Below, in pieces: positions 25,610 through 34,289 of a DNA stretch of 64,000 nucleotides (position 1 is the stretch's first letter; each line of letters starts with the position of its first letter). A program made the translations under genes and the position numbers. This DNA comes from Gemmata palustris. Lineage in GTDB: Bacteria > Planctomycetota > Planctomycetia > Gemmatales > Gemmataceae. The DNA is taken from positions 4,526,001 to 4,590,000 of the forward strand of contig NZ_JAGKQQ010000001.1 of the NCBI RefSeq assembly GCF_017939745.1. The letters are read 5' to 3'. Below the pieces are notes generated by a model that ran no database searches, had not been told where the DNA came from, and was given only the letters and a program-made list of their open reading frames with translations.

Positions 25610-26560
25610 TCACGCTGCGGGTTGCTTCTCGGGGTGCAAGTAGACGAAGCTCTTCCCGAGCCGCCCGCCGTAGTTGCCCGCAGAGATCATGAGCAGGTCT
25701 AGGGTGTCTTTTGCGGCCGCGATCGCGGCTTGCGTTGCCTTCACGATGGTCGGCAGGTCCGCGCCGTTGATGATGATTTCTTGCACGCTCGTGACGCCGT
25801 TTGGCAACCGCGACGTGATCCCTTCTTTGCCGCGAAGGGTCGGGCAGTATTCGGCGAAAGTGCTCGCGATACTGAACTTGTACTTGCTCCCCGCCTTGCT
25901 CCCGCTCGACGCGACCCCGCCCGGAAACGGCAGAATCACCCCGGGAACTTCACTCGCGGCGACCGCGGCTTTCGTCGCGGCATCGAGCGCGGCATCGGCG
26001 GTTGCGCCGAAGAACCACAAGTTCCCGCCCATCAGCCCGTCAGTGAACCCGCAGCGCCGTTCGATCACGAACTCACCGCTGAGGATCGGTACCACCCAAC
26101 ACCGGCGCCCGAATCGGTCCGCGGTGAATTGGTGTCCGTCGCCGAAGTACGAGGTCTTCCGCCCCAGCGGGAACCACTTCGCGCCCGGCTTCGGTGGTTG
26201 AGTGCTCGCGTACCAGCTCCCGTCCGCGGGCAACACGTTGAACACGGCCGTTGTGGGACACGTCATCACGTTCTGCGACACGCGGACTAGCGCACTGCGT
26301 TCGAGCCGGGCTTCGCGGTCTTTGTGGAAGCGCGGAACGTGGAACTGAATAATCGCGCCCGGTCGGTTGTCGGGCGTTTCGCTCGCGTCCACGTACCGGT
26401 CCAAACCGGCTTCACAGTCGCAAAGGATGGTACTGCTTGCGTTGCCGGTACTTGCGTTGATGGCTTTGTCGAGCCAATACCGGTCGCGTGCGGTGATGAG
26501 GACGCTCGCATAGATGCTGCGGAACGCTTCGGCGTAGGTGTCGTCAATCGTGGCTGGCAT
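25610..26560 (-). CDS. fhcD: formylmethanofuran:tetrahydromethanopterin formyltransferase (FhcD/Ftr)
   Basis: FhcD transfers the formyl group between tetrahydromethanopterin and methanofuran in the C1 pathway, working in one complex with FhcA, B and C. The start MPATIDDTYAEAF fits the family N-terminus. Later Ftr landmarks are VLITARDRYW near 22, ETPDNRPGAII near 62, CPTTAVFNVLP near 102, YFGDGHQF near 134, GGNLWFFGAT near 176, PFPGGVASSGSKAGSKYKF near 205 and SAGNYGGRLG near 293. Length 316 aa is close to normal. The ATG ending at 26560 is chosen. The gene is alone here; fhcB is 17 kb away. Confidence 0.93.
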   Translation of the reverse strand: MPATIDDTYAEAFRSIYASVLITARDRYWLDKAINASTGNASSTILCDCEAGLDRYVDASETPDNRPGAIIQFHVPRFHKDREARLERSALVRVSQNVMTCPTTAVFNVLPADGSWYASTQPPKPGAKWFPLGRKTSYFGDGHQFTADRFGRRCWVVPILSGEFVIERRCGFTDGLMGGNLWFFGATADAALDAATKAAVAASEVPGVILPFPGGVASSGSKAGSKYKFSIASTFAEYCPTLRGKEGITSRLPNGVTSVQEIIINGADLPTIVKATQAAIAAAKDTLDLLMISAGNYGGRLGKSFVYLHPEKQPAA

Positions 26561-26608
26561 CGAGCGTAACCTCAATTCAAGGCATTTTTTGCTATGTATT
26601 GTGGACAA

Positions 26609-27394
26609 GAGCGGGAAGTTGGGTCAATCGAAAGAGGCGGAAAATGGCAATTGCCATTGAATCGCGCATTTTCCTTGATTGAGTGCGCGATTTGCGTGCA
26701 TTTTGGGATTTGATTGTTTTCATCTGAAAAAATTCGACACGTCAAATTGCCTTATTTCGTCAGTCTTTGCGACTTCTTAACGCACACGTTCGTGGAATTG
26801 GCACGCTGCTCGCTATTACCTATTTCGGCGAGAGCCAATTAACCGCACGGCTGACTGGCAGAGGGAGAGGCTGTCAGTCAGTCGTGCGGTTCGATCATTT
26901 CCAGCTACTCATTTCGCGTTCCGAAATTCCCTGCTTCAAAATTTCAAGTTTGTCGGACCTGGACGCTGCGTGGCGTGTGTCCATCTTCGTTAGTGCCAAT
27001 CTGTGGGTAACAATCACTAACATTTTGGGGCCGAGGAGCCTCCGCTCGGATTACGTGCAGCACGGATGTTGCGTTAAGTGCTGATGCTTCAAAGCCTTGA
27101 ACGTCAGGGAGCCGGTTCGTTACTGCTGGCCGCGAGCCGATTGCGGCTAACATTCGCTACGAAAACTCCAAAACTCGCGGTTCTCGGCTAACATCCGATC
27201 GGAATTTCGGCCTCGATATGGAGCCGGACGCTCGCTCAGTAGACATCTCGCTCGGCACCTCACCGGAATTATAACAATGTGGACTGAAGTCCACAAATGA
27301 AAATATGTCCGATCGGGATTTTGGTGCTCTCGTTTCTTGGAGTAGAGTCCGAAACTGGGAACCTGAAACGTCCCCCGGTGGTTAGAATACGAGC
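26609..27394. other. 786-base AT-rich intergenic region with a hairpin
   Basis: No gene is supported. The left part is AT-rich with short A and T runs. A 15-base hairpin with one mismatch lies at 26843-26889 (CCGCACGGCTGACTG against CAGTCAGTCGTGCGG). Two copies of TCCGATCGG(A/G)ATTT occur, near 27188 and 27309. TAGAAT at about 27385-27390 may be the -10 of the SirB1-like gene. A 105-residue plus-strand frame at 26767-27084 has no coding features. Confidence 0.5.
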
Positions 27395-28216
27395 ATGAAA
27401 CTCAGTTCCGCCCTCACGACCCTTGCGGCCGACCCGCACGCACCGATCGACATCGCGCGCGTCGCACTACTCGTTGCGCGTGACGCCTACAGCCACATGA
27501 ATCCACGGGCGTACCTCCGCCGCATTGATCGGCTCGCGGACCAACTCCGGCCGCGGTTGCACGGGTCGCTCGCGGCGCGCACCGCCGAGCTCTCGACCTT
27601 CCTCTTTGAAGAGTGCGGCTTCGTGGGGAACACCGAGAACTATTACGACCCGCGCAACAGCTATCTCAACAAGGTTTTGGACCGCCAGATGGGGTTGCCG
27701 ATCGCGCTCTCGGTCCTGGCAATGGCGGTCGGAACGCGGGCGGGCATGACCGTGGTCGGCGTCGGGTTGCCCGGTCACTTCATCGCGAAGGCGGTGGACG
27801 GGAACGAGGAGGTGCTCTTCGACCCGTTCAACGGCGGGCAGTTCCTTGACATCGAAGCGTGCGAAGCGCTGGTCGGTGGGGTGACCGGTCGACCGTTTGA
27901 AGCAACACCGGAAGCACTTGCGGCCACGCCGCCGGGCGCGATCGTGGCGCGGATGCTCCAGAACCTGAAAACCGCGTACCTGGCAGACCGGTCGTACACG
28001 CGGGCCGCTCGCATCACGCGCCGACTCACGCAACTCGTACCCGGCGACGCGACGCAGCACCGCGACCTCGGCGTTCTGCTCGTGCGTGCGGAGCAACCGG
28101 GCCGGGCGATCGACCCGCTCCGCGCGTACCTGCGTGCCGAACCCCAGGCCGAGGACGCCCGCGACGTCGAGAAGTTCCTGACCCAAGCGCTCACCGAGAT
28201 CGCGCGCTGGAACTAA
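27395..28216 (+). CDS. SirB1-type transglutaminase-like protein with TPR tail
   Basis: The 273-aa cytoplasmic protein has the SirB1 N-terminal region (about 30-180). It includes FLFEECGFVGNTENYYDPRNSYL (about 69-91), the DRQMGLPIALSVL segment and the LPGHFIAK segment, which carries the family His. About 185-265 is helical and TPR-like, with the repeated pattern ARITRRLTQLVPGDATQHRDLGVLLVRAEQPGRAI. Members are conserved but poorly characterised, and enzymatic activity is not proven. Confidence 0.85.
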   Translation: MKLSSALTTLAADPHAPIDIARVALLVARDAYSHMNPRAYLRRIDRLADQLRPRLHGSLAARTAELSTFLFEECGFVGNTENYYDPRNSYLNKVLDRQMGLPIALSVLAMAVGTRAGMTVVGVGLPGHFIAKAVDGNEEVLFDPFNGGQFLDIEACEALVGGVTGRPFEATPEALAATPPGAIVARMLQNLKTAYLADRSYTRAARITRRLTQLVPGDATQHRDLGVLLVRAEQPGRAIDPLRAYLRAEPQAEDARDVEKFLTQALTEIARWN

Positions 28217-28281
28217 TTCGCGCGACGCGCTGACCCTTCGCCGCGCACTATACGGCGGACACTCACTCGGAGGGTCGGCTC

Positions 28282-30339
28282 ATGTCTCACACCGCAGTCG
28301 CGCTCGCGCGTTTCATCGCACCGCGCCCCACCTCCGCGTCCGATGCCGCTCTGTTGAGAACATTTATCGCGTCGCGGACGGACGATGCGTTCGCCGAACT
28401 GGTCCGGCGGCACGGCCCGATGGTGCTGGCCGTGTGCCACCGCGTGCTGACCGACGAGCACGACGCCGAAGACGCATTCCAGGCGGTGTTCATCGTTCTC
28501 GCGCGCAAAGCGGGAGCCATCCGCGGGTCGAATATAGCCGCATGGCTACACGGCGTGGCGGCACGCACCGCGAAGGGGGTACGGGTCATGCGCGAGCGCC
28601 GGCAGAAGCACGAGCGCGCGAGCCGCGTTCGACCGTCTACTGAGATTCCCGCACCCGCAGACCACGCCCTCGCGAATGTGATTGACGAGGAACTCGCGAG
28701 CCTTCCCGAATCGCACCGTGAAGCAATTATCTTGTGCGAACTGCGAGGGCTGTCACGCAAGCGAGCCGCGACCGAACTCGGCATCCCCGAGGGTACGCTG
28801 TCCAGCCGACTCGCGGGTGCGAAGCGGAAACTCGCCGAGCGGCTCTCCGCGCGCGGGGTCGCCCCAGCTCTTGCGCTCGGTACGCTTCTCGCGCCGGTTA
28901 CAGTCTCGGCGCGGTTGCTTCAAACGACAGCCGCCGCTGTTCGTGGCGCGGCCGGAAGTGCGGCGAGCGCGACCGCAGCAACGGTGGTCAAGGCGATGCT
29001 CTTCGACCAACTCAGGTCCGCTGCGCTTGCGGCCGCGGTGTGCCTTACGGTCGTTTGCGGCGGGCTGGCGGTGACCCACTCGTCCGATTCGCCCCCAGAA
29101 GTTAAAGCCCCGGCTCCCGCTCCGCGCTTCGTGGAGGACGCGGCCGGTCTCGTGACGAAACTCGGTAGCGGAGACTTTGCCGAACGTGAGGCCGCTCACA
29201 AAAGCCTGCGCGGAATCGGGCTGAAAGCGGAACCCGCGCTCCGGGCCGGGGCGAGGTCCGAAGACCCCGAAGTGCGCACGCGGTGCGCCACGCTCCTCAT
29301 CGCGATTCGCAAGGACGCTCTCGACGCCCTGGTAAAGAGCTTCGACACCGCAAAAGACACCGAGCCGGATCACCCGATCTGGGCGCGGTTCAAAACGATT
29401 GCGGGCCGTGATCGAGCGGCCCGCGTGCTGTTCGCGGAACTCATTTCCGATCCGCACCGGCGCCAATTACTCGACGACGTGGCACGCGACCCGGACCGCG
29501 CGGGGACGCTCTACAGTGGCGAGATAAAAGCGTACTGCGTGCACGTGCAGAAATTGTGGCAAAAACAGTTGGATCGGGTGAACAACTCGAAGGCGCCGGA
29601 ACCGCAGGAGCGCCCGTGGGCCGATGAACTCGTCATACTGTACCTGGGGACGTACCCCCGGAGCGCCGGAGCGGTTCCCGATAACTTGGAGAACCAGCTC
29701 TTCCGCACGTGGGACGCCGCACTCGCGGGACCGGCCGGCCCCGCAGCGCGCCGGGTGTTTACCGCGTGGTTCGCGCTGCGAGACAACGAACTCGTCGTTG
29801 AGGGCGGGTTGAACAAGATCGGCCGCGACCGCGTTGCCGAGGCGCTGCCGCTGTTGCGGAAGCTGATCGTTGATGAAAAGGCCGAACCGGACCGGCGCTC
29901 ACAAGCGGCCCTTCTCATCGGGATGCTCGGCACAAAGGACGATCTTTCGCTCCTGCGTCGCGTAGCGGAATCAAAGGAAGCGAACAAGCCGCGCGAGCGA
30001 TGGAGCGTGATCTTGAAGGGGCGCGAGGAACTCAACTTCCTGTGGCACGGCGTCAAGTTCGGCGAGAAAGTATCACAAGAGCAGTGGGCCGAGGCGTGGA
30101 AGAAAGCCGACGTGCGCGAGGGCGACCGCAGCATCGCGGACTGTGCGTGGGCCGCGGCCGTGAAGCTCGCGGGCGGCAAGCCGGCGGAACTCGGCTTCCT
30201 GCACCCGCACATACTCGACGGCGGGAAGCCCGACACGGACTGGTTCTACTCTCCGCGCATTCACGGATTCCCCGACGCGAAGTCACGTTCTGCGGCGCAC
30301 AAGAAGGCCAGCGAGTGGCTCGATGAGCGGAAGCAGTAG
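28282..30339 (+). CDS. ECF sigma factor fused to membrane helix and HEAT-like C-terminal domain
   Basis: Residues about 22-95 are sigma region 2 and about 135-190 region 4 (the HREAIILCELRGLSRKRAATELGIPEGTLSSRLAGAKRKL segment). A membrane helix follows near 248-268. The remaining 400 residues start with a HEAT-like pattern (KLGSGDFAEREAAHKSLRGI) and extend as helical repeats. This is the layout of planctomycete ECF01-Gob-type sigma factors. It suggests a membrane-tethered sigma that could be released by proteolysis or sense extracytoplasmic conditions through its own C-terminus. GGAGG lies 6 bases before the ATG. No separate anti-sigma gene is adjacent. Confidence 0.87.
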   Translation: MSHTAVALARFIAPRPTSASDAALLRTFIASRTDDAFAELVRRHGPMVLAVCHRVLTDEHDAEDAFQAVFIVLARKAGAIRGSNIAAWLHGVAARTAKGVRVMRERRQKHERASRVRPSTEIPAPADHALANVIDEELASLPESHREAIILCELRGLSRKRAATELGIPEGTLSSRLAGAKRKLAERLSARGVAPALALGTLLAPVTVSARLLQTTAAAVRGAAGSAASATAATVVKAMLFDQLRSAALAAAVCLTVVCGGLAVTHSSDSPPEVKAPAPAPRFVEDAAGLVTKLGSGDFAEREAAHKSLRGIGLKAEPALRAGARSEDPEVRTRCATLLIAIRKDALDALVKSFDTAKDTEPDHPIWARFKTIAGRDRAARVLFAELISDPHRRQLLDDVARDPDRAGTLYSGEIKAYCVHVQKLWQKQLDRVNNSKAPEPQERPWADELVILYLGTYPRSAGAVPDNLENQLFRTWDAALAGPAGPAARRVFTAWFALRDNELVVEGGLNKIGRDRVAEALPLLRKLIVDEKAEPDRRSQAALLIGMLGTKDDLSLLRRVAESKEANKPRERWSVILKGREELNFLWHGVKFGEKVSQEQWAEAWKKADVREGDRSIADCAWAAAVKLAGGKPAELGFLHPHILDGGKPDTDWFYSPRIHGFPDAKSRSAAHKKASEWLDERKQ

Positions 30340-30450
30340 TGCCGGCCCGCTTCAGCGCGGGCCAAAGACACGGTGCGGGTGTCCATTGAAGGCGTGCGCC
30401 ACGAAATTCAGGCGCGCCCGGTTCCTTGGGTGCCAGTTTTCAGCCCCGCA

Positions 30451-30503
30451 TGCGGCTGGGCGCATAGCCAGGGGTTTCACCCCTGGCTATGCGCCCAGCC
30501 GCA
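30451..30503. terminator. 25-bp perfect hairpin between convergent genes
   Basis: Arms 30451-30475 and 30479-30503 are exact complements with a 3-base loop. It lies between the ends of the ECF fusion gene and aguA. The structure is unusually long for a terminator and may be a dispersed element used as one. Confidence 0.75.
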
Positions 30504-30519
30504 CGACGACCCTTCTTGT

Positions 30520-31587
30520 TTAAACGGGCTCCTGCTGCGTCATGCAGTGGAGCGTACCCAGCCCCCACACCAGATCGACGCAGCTAATCCCGACCACCTC
30601 GCGGCCGGGGAACAGGTCCGCGAGCGTGCCCAGCGCGACGCGGTCGGCCGGGTCGTTGAACGTCGGCACGATCACCACACCGTTCGCGATGTAGAAGTTC
30701 GCGTAACTCGCGGGCAACCGCGTGCCGTCGAAGATCAGCGGGCGCGGCATCGGGAGCGGCACCACTTCGAGCTTCGTACCGTGCAGGTCGGTCATGCTTT
30801 CGAGCCGCTCGCGGTTCTCCTGCAGGATCGCGTAGTTCTCGTCGGCCGTGTTCGTCTCCACCACGGTTACGACGGTCCGCTCGCCCACGAACCGGGCGAG
30901 GTCGTCAATGTGGCCGTGCGTGTCGTCGCCCACGATCCCGCGATCGAGCCACAGCACCTTCTTCACACCCAGATAGTCCGCGAACACCTGTTCGTAATCC
31001 GCCCGCGCGAACGGCGGGTTGCGTTCCTGGGTTTTGCTCAGCAGGCACTCTTCCGTTGTGAGCAGGAGCCCCGCGCCGTTCACATCAATACTGCCGCCCT
31101 CGAGCACCACGCGGTGCCCATTGTGTGTCGGCTGCGTGCTCGGCACGTTCAGCTTTTGCGCGGCGAACGCGGGTACCAAATCGTCGTGCTGCCAGTCGGG
31201 GTACTTGGCCCACGCATTGAACCGCCAGTCGAGGGCGATGCGCTCGCCGCTGGCGCTGGTTACGAAGATCGGGCCGGAGTCGCGCAACCACGAGCGGTCG
31301 GTGGGCAGTTCCCACAACTTCACGCGGCCCATGTACGCGTGCGCGCGCGAAAGTACGTCGGCTGCGGTGTTTGCGTGCTTTTCGTCGGGGACGAGGAGGT
31401 TCACCGTCTCGTGCCGGGTGAGCGCGCGAACGATCTCCGCGTAAACCCAGGGGATCGGTTCGAGGCGACCCGGCCAATCGGATTCGCGGTGCGGCCACCC
31501 GAGCCAGGTGGCCGCGTGCGGTTCCCATTCAGCGGGCATTCGGAACCCGCGCGCGGCGGGTTTATCGAGGTGGGTCGGTGCAGTCAT
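30520..31587 (-). CDS. aguA: agmatine deiminase
   Basis: This enzyme hydrolyses agmatine to N-carbamoylputrescine and ammonia in polyamine synthesis. The 355-aa protein belongs to the Porphyromonas-type arginine deiminase superfamily. Landmarks are MPAEWEPHAATWLGWPH near 17, RDSGPIFV near 101, EGGSIDVNG near 163, GDDTHGHIDDLARF near 217, and the catalytic Cys at 348 in TLHCMTQQEP at the C-terminus. It stands alone, with no aguB nearby. Confidence 0.92.
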   Translation of the reverse strand: MTAPTHLDKPAARGFRMPAEWEPHAATWLGWPHRESDWPGRLEPIPWVYAEIVRALTRHETVNLLVPDEKHANTAADVLSRAHAYMGRVKLWELPTDRSWLRDSGPIFVTSASGERIALDWRFNAWAKYPDWQHDDLVPAFAAQKLNVPSTQPTHNGHRVVLEGGSIDVNGAGLLLTTEECLLSKTQERNPPFARADYEQVFADYLGVKKVLWLDRGIVGDDTHGHIDDLARFVGERTVVTVVETNTADENYAILQENRERLESMTDLHGTKLEVVPLPMPRPLIFDGTRLPASYANFYIANGVVIVPTFNDPADRVALGTLADLFPGREVVGISCVDLVWGLGTLHCMTQQEPV

Positions 31588-31702
31588 CGTGTGACCGTGA
31601 GGAGGATTTTCAGGCGATGCCGAAACGCTGATGGCATCTTTTAATCCCGCGCGAAACTTCGGAATTTCTAATCAAGCGAGGCGATTCTGCCGGGAGACGT
31701 TC

Positions 31703-31731
31703 TTGCGAGCCGGCCGTACCACGGCTATAGT
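31703..31731 (+). promoter_or_regulatory. sigma70-like promoter of response-regulator gene
   Basis: TTGCGA at 31703-31708 and TATAGT at 31726-31731 have the ideal 17-base spacing, 54 bases before the ATG at 31786. This is the best promoter match in the window. Confidence 0.5.
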
Positions 31732-31785
31732 CCACTACATCAAGGACGAACTACCCGAACATCGGGTGCGGTTGCAGGAGGCAGC

Positions 31786-32208
31786 ATGTCGTCGCGCTAC
31801 GGCACAATTCTACTCGTTGAAGACGACCCCGACCTGCGCGGTACCCTCGAAACTGTTCTCCACAACGCGGGTTACGAAGTTATCTCTACCGGTAACGGCC
31901 TCCGAGCGGTCGAACTGGCCCACGAGCACAAACCTGTTGCCGCAATCGTTGACATGCTCCTGCCGGGCCAGAGCGGGTTTCAGGTCACGCTCGCGCTGAA
32001 GGAGCGGTTCGGCGACAACATCCGCGTCGCCATCATGTCCGGGTACACGTCCCCCGCCCAACAAGACTACGCCGCGGCGTCCGGCGCGGAGCACTTCCTG
32101 CCGAAGCCGTTCGGCCCGACCGCACTATTGGACATCGCCGCCACGATTTGCCCGCCGCGCCCGACGCCGGTCATCAGCGTGCGCCGCAAAGTCAAAATCG
32201 GGGTGTGA
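31786..32208 (+). CDS. single-domain response regulator
   Basis: The 140-aa protein is essentially one receiver domain. The acidic pocket is E12-D13-D14, the phospho-acceptor is D56 in AIVDMLLPG, the conserved Ser/Thr is in IMSGYTSP, and the Lys is in FLPKPFGP. The last 20 residues are basic. No output domain is present, so it may act by protein contact, for example with one of the hybrid kinases. AGGAGG lies 4 bases before the ATG. Confidence 0.93.
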   Translation: MSSRYGTILLVEDDPDLRGTLETVLHNAGYEVISTGNGLRAVELAHEHKPVAAIVDMLLPGQSGFQVTLALKERFGDNIRVAIMSGYTSPAQQDYAAASGAEHFLPKPFGPTALLDIAATICPPRPTPVISVRRKVKIGV

Positions 32209-32227
32209 GGCTCTTGGTGGTCCGTGA

Positions 32228-32334
32228 GAACGGCACGGCGTAAGCCCGCCGGTGCTACCAGTTTTTGAGGTGCCGCCGGTGCGGCGCGGGCACACTTAGG
32301 GCGGCACTACCGGCGGGCTTACGCCGCGCCGTTC
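32228..32334. repeat. 26-bp imperfect inverted repeat
   Basis: Arms at 32228-32253 and 32309-32334 match with one mismatch. The core is TAAGCCCGCCGGT and its complement. It sits just after the response regulator gene. The internal sequence holds further short GC palindromes. The element resembles other intergenic palindromes in this window in size and place, not in sequence. Confidence 0.7.
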
Positions 32335-32502
32335 GCTCGTGCTAGCGGCCCAGTTGGTTGTTGTTCCACCGGCCGGCTCACGCCGACCGTTCGCCTATTA
32401 AAGCTCACTTCGCGAACGATAAATCCTTGCCTGAGTGGTGCCTACCGGCGACAATCGCCGAGCTGCCCGTACCACCACACCCGCGACCTTATCGAGAACG
32501 AA

Positions 32503-33402
32503 ATGCTCCTCTCCCGTCGGGGCGTAATCGCCCTTTTCGCTGCCGCGTTTGCTTCGCCCACATTCGGGGCCGATCCCATCAAGCACGGGTTCCTCGCCAC
32601 GGGCGCGGAAACGTTCATCGCCGACGAGTCCGGCAAGGTGACGTGGAAGTACCCACAATCGTCGCGCGACGGCTGGGTGCTCGAAAACGGCAACGTGTTG
32701 CTCGCGCTCTCGAAGAGCAAAGCCTATCCGGGCGGCGGAGTCGCGGAAATCGACAAGGACGGCAAAGAGGTCTTCGCGTTTAGGGGTGTACAATCCGAGG
32801 TGAACACGGTTCAGGCGCTCGGTGAAGGGAACGTGTTGCTCACCGAGGCCGGAGACAAGCCGCGTATTCTCGAGGTGAACCGCGACGGGAAGGTGCTCGC
32901 CGAAGTGCCGCTGCAGGCACAAACGAAGGACCACCACCTGCAAACGCGGATGACACGCAAGCTCCCCAACGGCAACTACCTCGTGCCGCAACTCTTGGAT
33001 CGCGTGGTGCGCGAGTACGACCCGAAAGGGAAGATCGTGTGGGAGGTGAAGACCCCGCACATGCCGTTCACCGCGATCCGCCTGCCCGACGGCAACACGC
33101 TGATCGGCTGCACGCTCGGCAACTTGGTGATCGAAGTGAACAAGGACGGCAAAGAGGTGTGGCGCGTGACGAACGATGATCTCTCGAACAAGCCGATCAA
33201 CGACGCCTGTGGCGTGCAGCGCCTGGAGAACGGCAACACGGTGATTACGAGCCACCACGCGACCGCCAAACAAACGAAGCTCACCGAAGTGACGCGCGAG
33301 AAGAAAGTGGTGTGGACCTACACCGACGATCGCAAGAGCGGTATTCACCACTTCCAGATTCTGGACGCGCGAGGTAAGCCCGAGAAGCACCCGCTGCGGT
33401 AG
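32503..33402 (+). CDS. secreted beta-propeller protein
   Basis: The 299-aa protein has a signal peptide with the Tat-like start MLLSRRGVIALFAAAF, cleavage near 22. The mature part has repeated beta-propeller blades: DGWVLENGNVLLA, EIDKDGKEVFAFRG, GEGNVLL, EVNRDGKVLAE, LPNGNYLVPQ, PDGNTLIG, ENGNTVITS. The pattern resembles arylsulfotransferase-like and NHL/PQQ-like propellers. No catalytic His is placed with confidence, so function is unknown. A scaffold or substrate-binding role outside the cytoplasm is likely. Confidence 0.75.
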   Translation: MLLSRRGVIALFAAAFASPTFGADPIKHGFLATGAETFIADESGKVTWKYPQSSRDGWVLENGNVLLALSKSKAYPGGGVAEIDKDGKEVFAFRGVQSEVNTVQALGEGNVLLTEAGDKPRILEVNRDGKVLAEVPLQAQTKDHHLQTRMTRKLPNGNYLVPQLLDRVVREYDPKGKIVWEVKTPHMPFTAIRLPDGNTLIGCTLGNLVIEVNKDGKEVWRVTNDDLSNKPINDACGVQRLENGNTVITSHHATAKQTKLTEVTREKKVVWTYTDDRKSGIHHFQILDARGKPEKHPLR

Positions 33403-33493
33403 GAGAGGTGCCTCGGCGAGTTGCGGCCAAGCAGGACGCGATTCAATTTTGCGTTCTGCTCTGTGCTCGAATAAGCAGTGGAGGGCGAATCCG

Positions 33494-33916
33494 ATGGCAG
33501 ATGGCATGTATGAAGTGATCGCTCTTATTCCGGAGACGAGCGACTTTTCACTGGAGGTCGCGCTCAAACACTTCGGCTCGCTTAAATCCGGATCAACTCG
33601 TCTGCGTGCGGAGGCGGCTGTCGGCCCCGGCAAGCGAAAGCCGTCGGGGTTCCGCGTCTATTACGGCGACTGGGCGATTGTCGCGTGGTTGGAAGCGGAC
33701 AAATCAGTGTTGGAAGACAGCCGCGAACTGGCCAACCGCGACAATTTGCCCGCTCCGACCGAGGTGGTGTCGACGTGCTCTCGGAGGCTTTCGGTTTGGT
33801 CGGACGAAGATCCGGGCTTCGATCACACCGACGAATTCAACAGTTTCACCGACGAACTCCGGGCACGGTTCGGTGTGCTCATTTACGATAACGTCAATGG
33901 GGAATGGTGGACGTGA
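33494..33916 (+). CDS. hypothetical protein (140 aa)
   Basis: The ATG at 33494 is chosen, with MADGMYEVIALIP at the N-terminus. The protein is acidic, mixed alpha/beta, with no signal or membrane segment. The C-terminus (GFDHTDEFNSFTDELRARFGVLIYDNVNGEWW) resembles small immunity or SUFU-like proteins in style only; no family is recognised. It ends 23 bases inside the convergent gdx gene. Confidence 0.6.
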   Translation: MADGMYEVIALIPETSDFSLEVALKHFGSLKSGSTRLRAEAAVGPGKRKPSGFRVYYGDWAIVAWLEADKSVLEDSRELANRDNLPAPTEVVSTCSRRLSVWSDEDPGFDHTDEFNSFTDELRARFGVLIYDNVNGEWWT

Positions 33917-34220
33917 ACTTGAGCCCCACTACGCCTCCCACGATGAGCAGTAAAAAGAGAGCCCGCCAAACCGTGATTGGTTCGCCGAACAGGATGATGC
34001 CGAGGACGGCCGTTCCGACGGCGCCGATGCCCGTCCAGACGACGTACCCCGTGCCGATCGGAATGGTCCGAACGGCCAGCGACAGGAACGCGAAGCTCAC
34101 GGCCATCGCGGTGACGGTCAGTACGCTCGGCCAGAGCTTCGTGAAGCCCTGCGTGTATTTCAGGCCGATGGCCCAGCAGATCTCGAAAGCGGCGGCGATG
34201 AGAAGATACACCCAAGCCAT
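33894..34220 (-). CDS. gdx: SMR-family guanidinium exporter (Gdx/SugE)
   Basis: The 108-aa protein has four membrane helices. The essential Glu is E13 in AAFEICWAIGLK. The Gdx-type signature is clear: KYTQGFTKLWPS near 21 and GYVVWTGIGAVGTAVLGIILFGE near 59. Gdx proteins export guanidinium in exchange for protons as antiparallel dimers. The ATG ending at 34220 has AAGGTG just upstream. A tandem-hairpin guanidine-II riboswitch lies 20-69 bases before the start, which supports the guanidinium substrate. The 3' end overlaps the convergent hypothetical gene by 23 bases. Confidence 0.9.
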   Translation of the reverse strand: MAWVYLLIAAAFEICWAIGLKYTQGFTKLWPSVLTVTAMAVSFAFLSLAVRTIPIGTGYVVWTGIGAVGTAVLGIILFGEPITVWRALFLLLIVGGVVGLKFTSTIPH

Positions 34221-34240
34221 AACGCACCTTTGGCGCTAGT

Positions 34241-34289
34241 GGTGGGTCGTCCCTACCGGAAGTTGAAAAACGTTGGGTCGTCCCGACGT
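34241..34289 (-). promoter_or_regulatory. guanidine-II (mini-ykkC) riboswitch
   Basis: On the minus strand, two hairpins stand in tandem upstream of gdx. The distal one reads CGTCGGGACGACCCAACG (34288-34271) and the proximal one GGTAGGGACGACCCACC (34257-34241). Both have a GGG-ACGA-CCC core, with the loop ACGA, exactly the motif of the mini-ykkC class (loop ACGR). The linker is 13 bases. In this class, guanidine binding to the paired loops frees the ribosome site; here the proximal hairpin ends 20 bases before the ATG. Confidence 0.85.

Noticed and set aside
26767-27084. 105-residue plus-strand frame in the AT-rich gap
   Set aside because: No ribosome site, no family, spans a hairpin; more likely noncoding.
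32353-32400. Third arm of the repeat at 32228-32334
   Set aside because: Only a partial match (CCGGCCGGCTCACGCCG); insufficient to define another copy.
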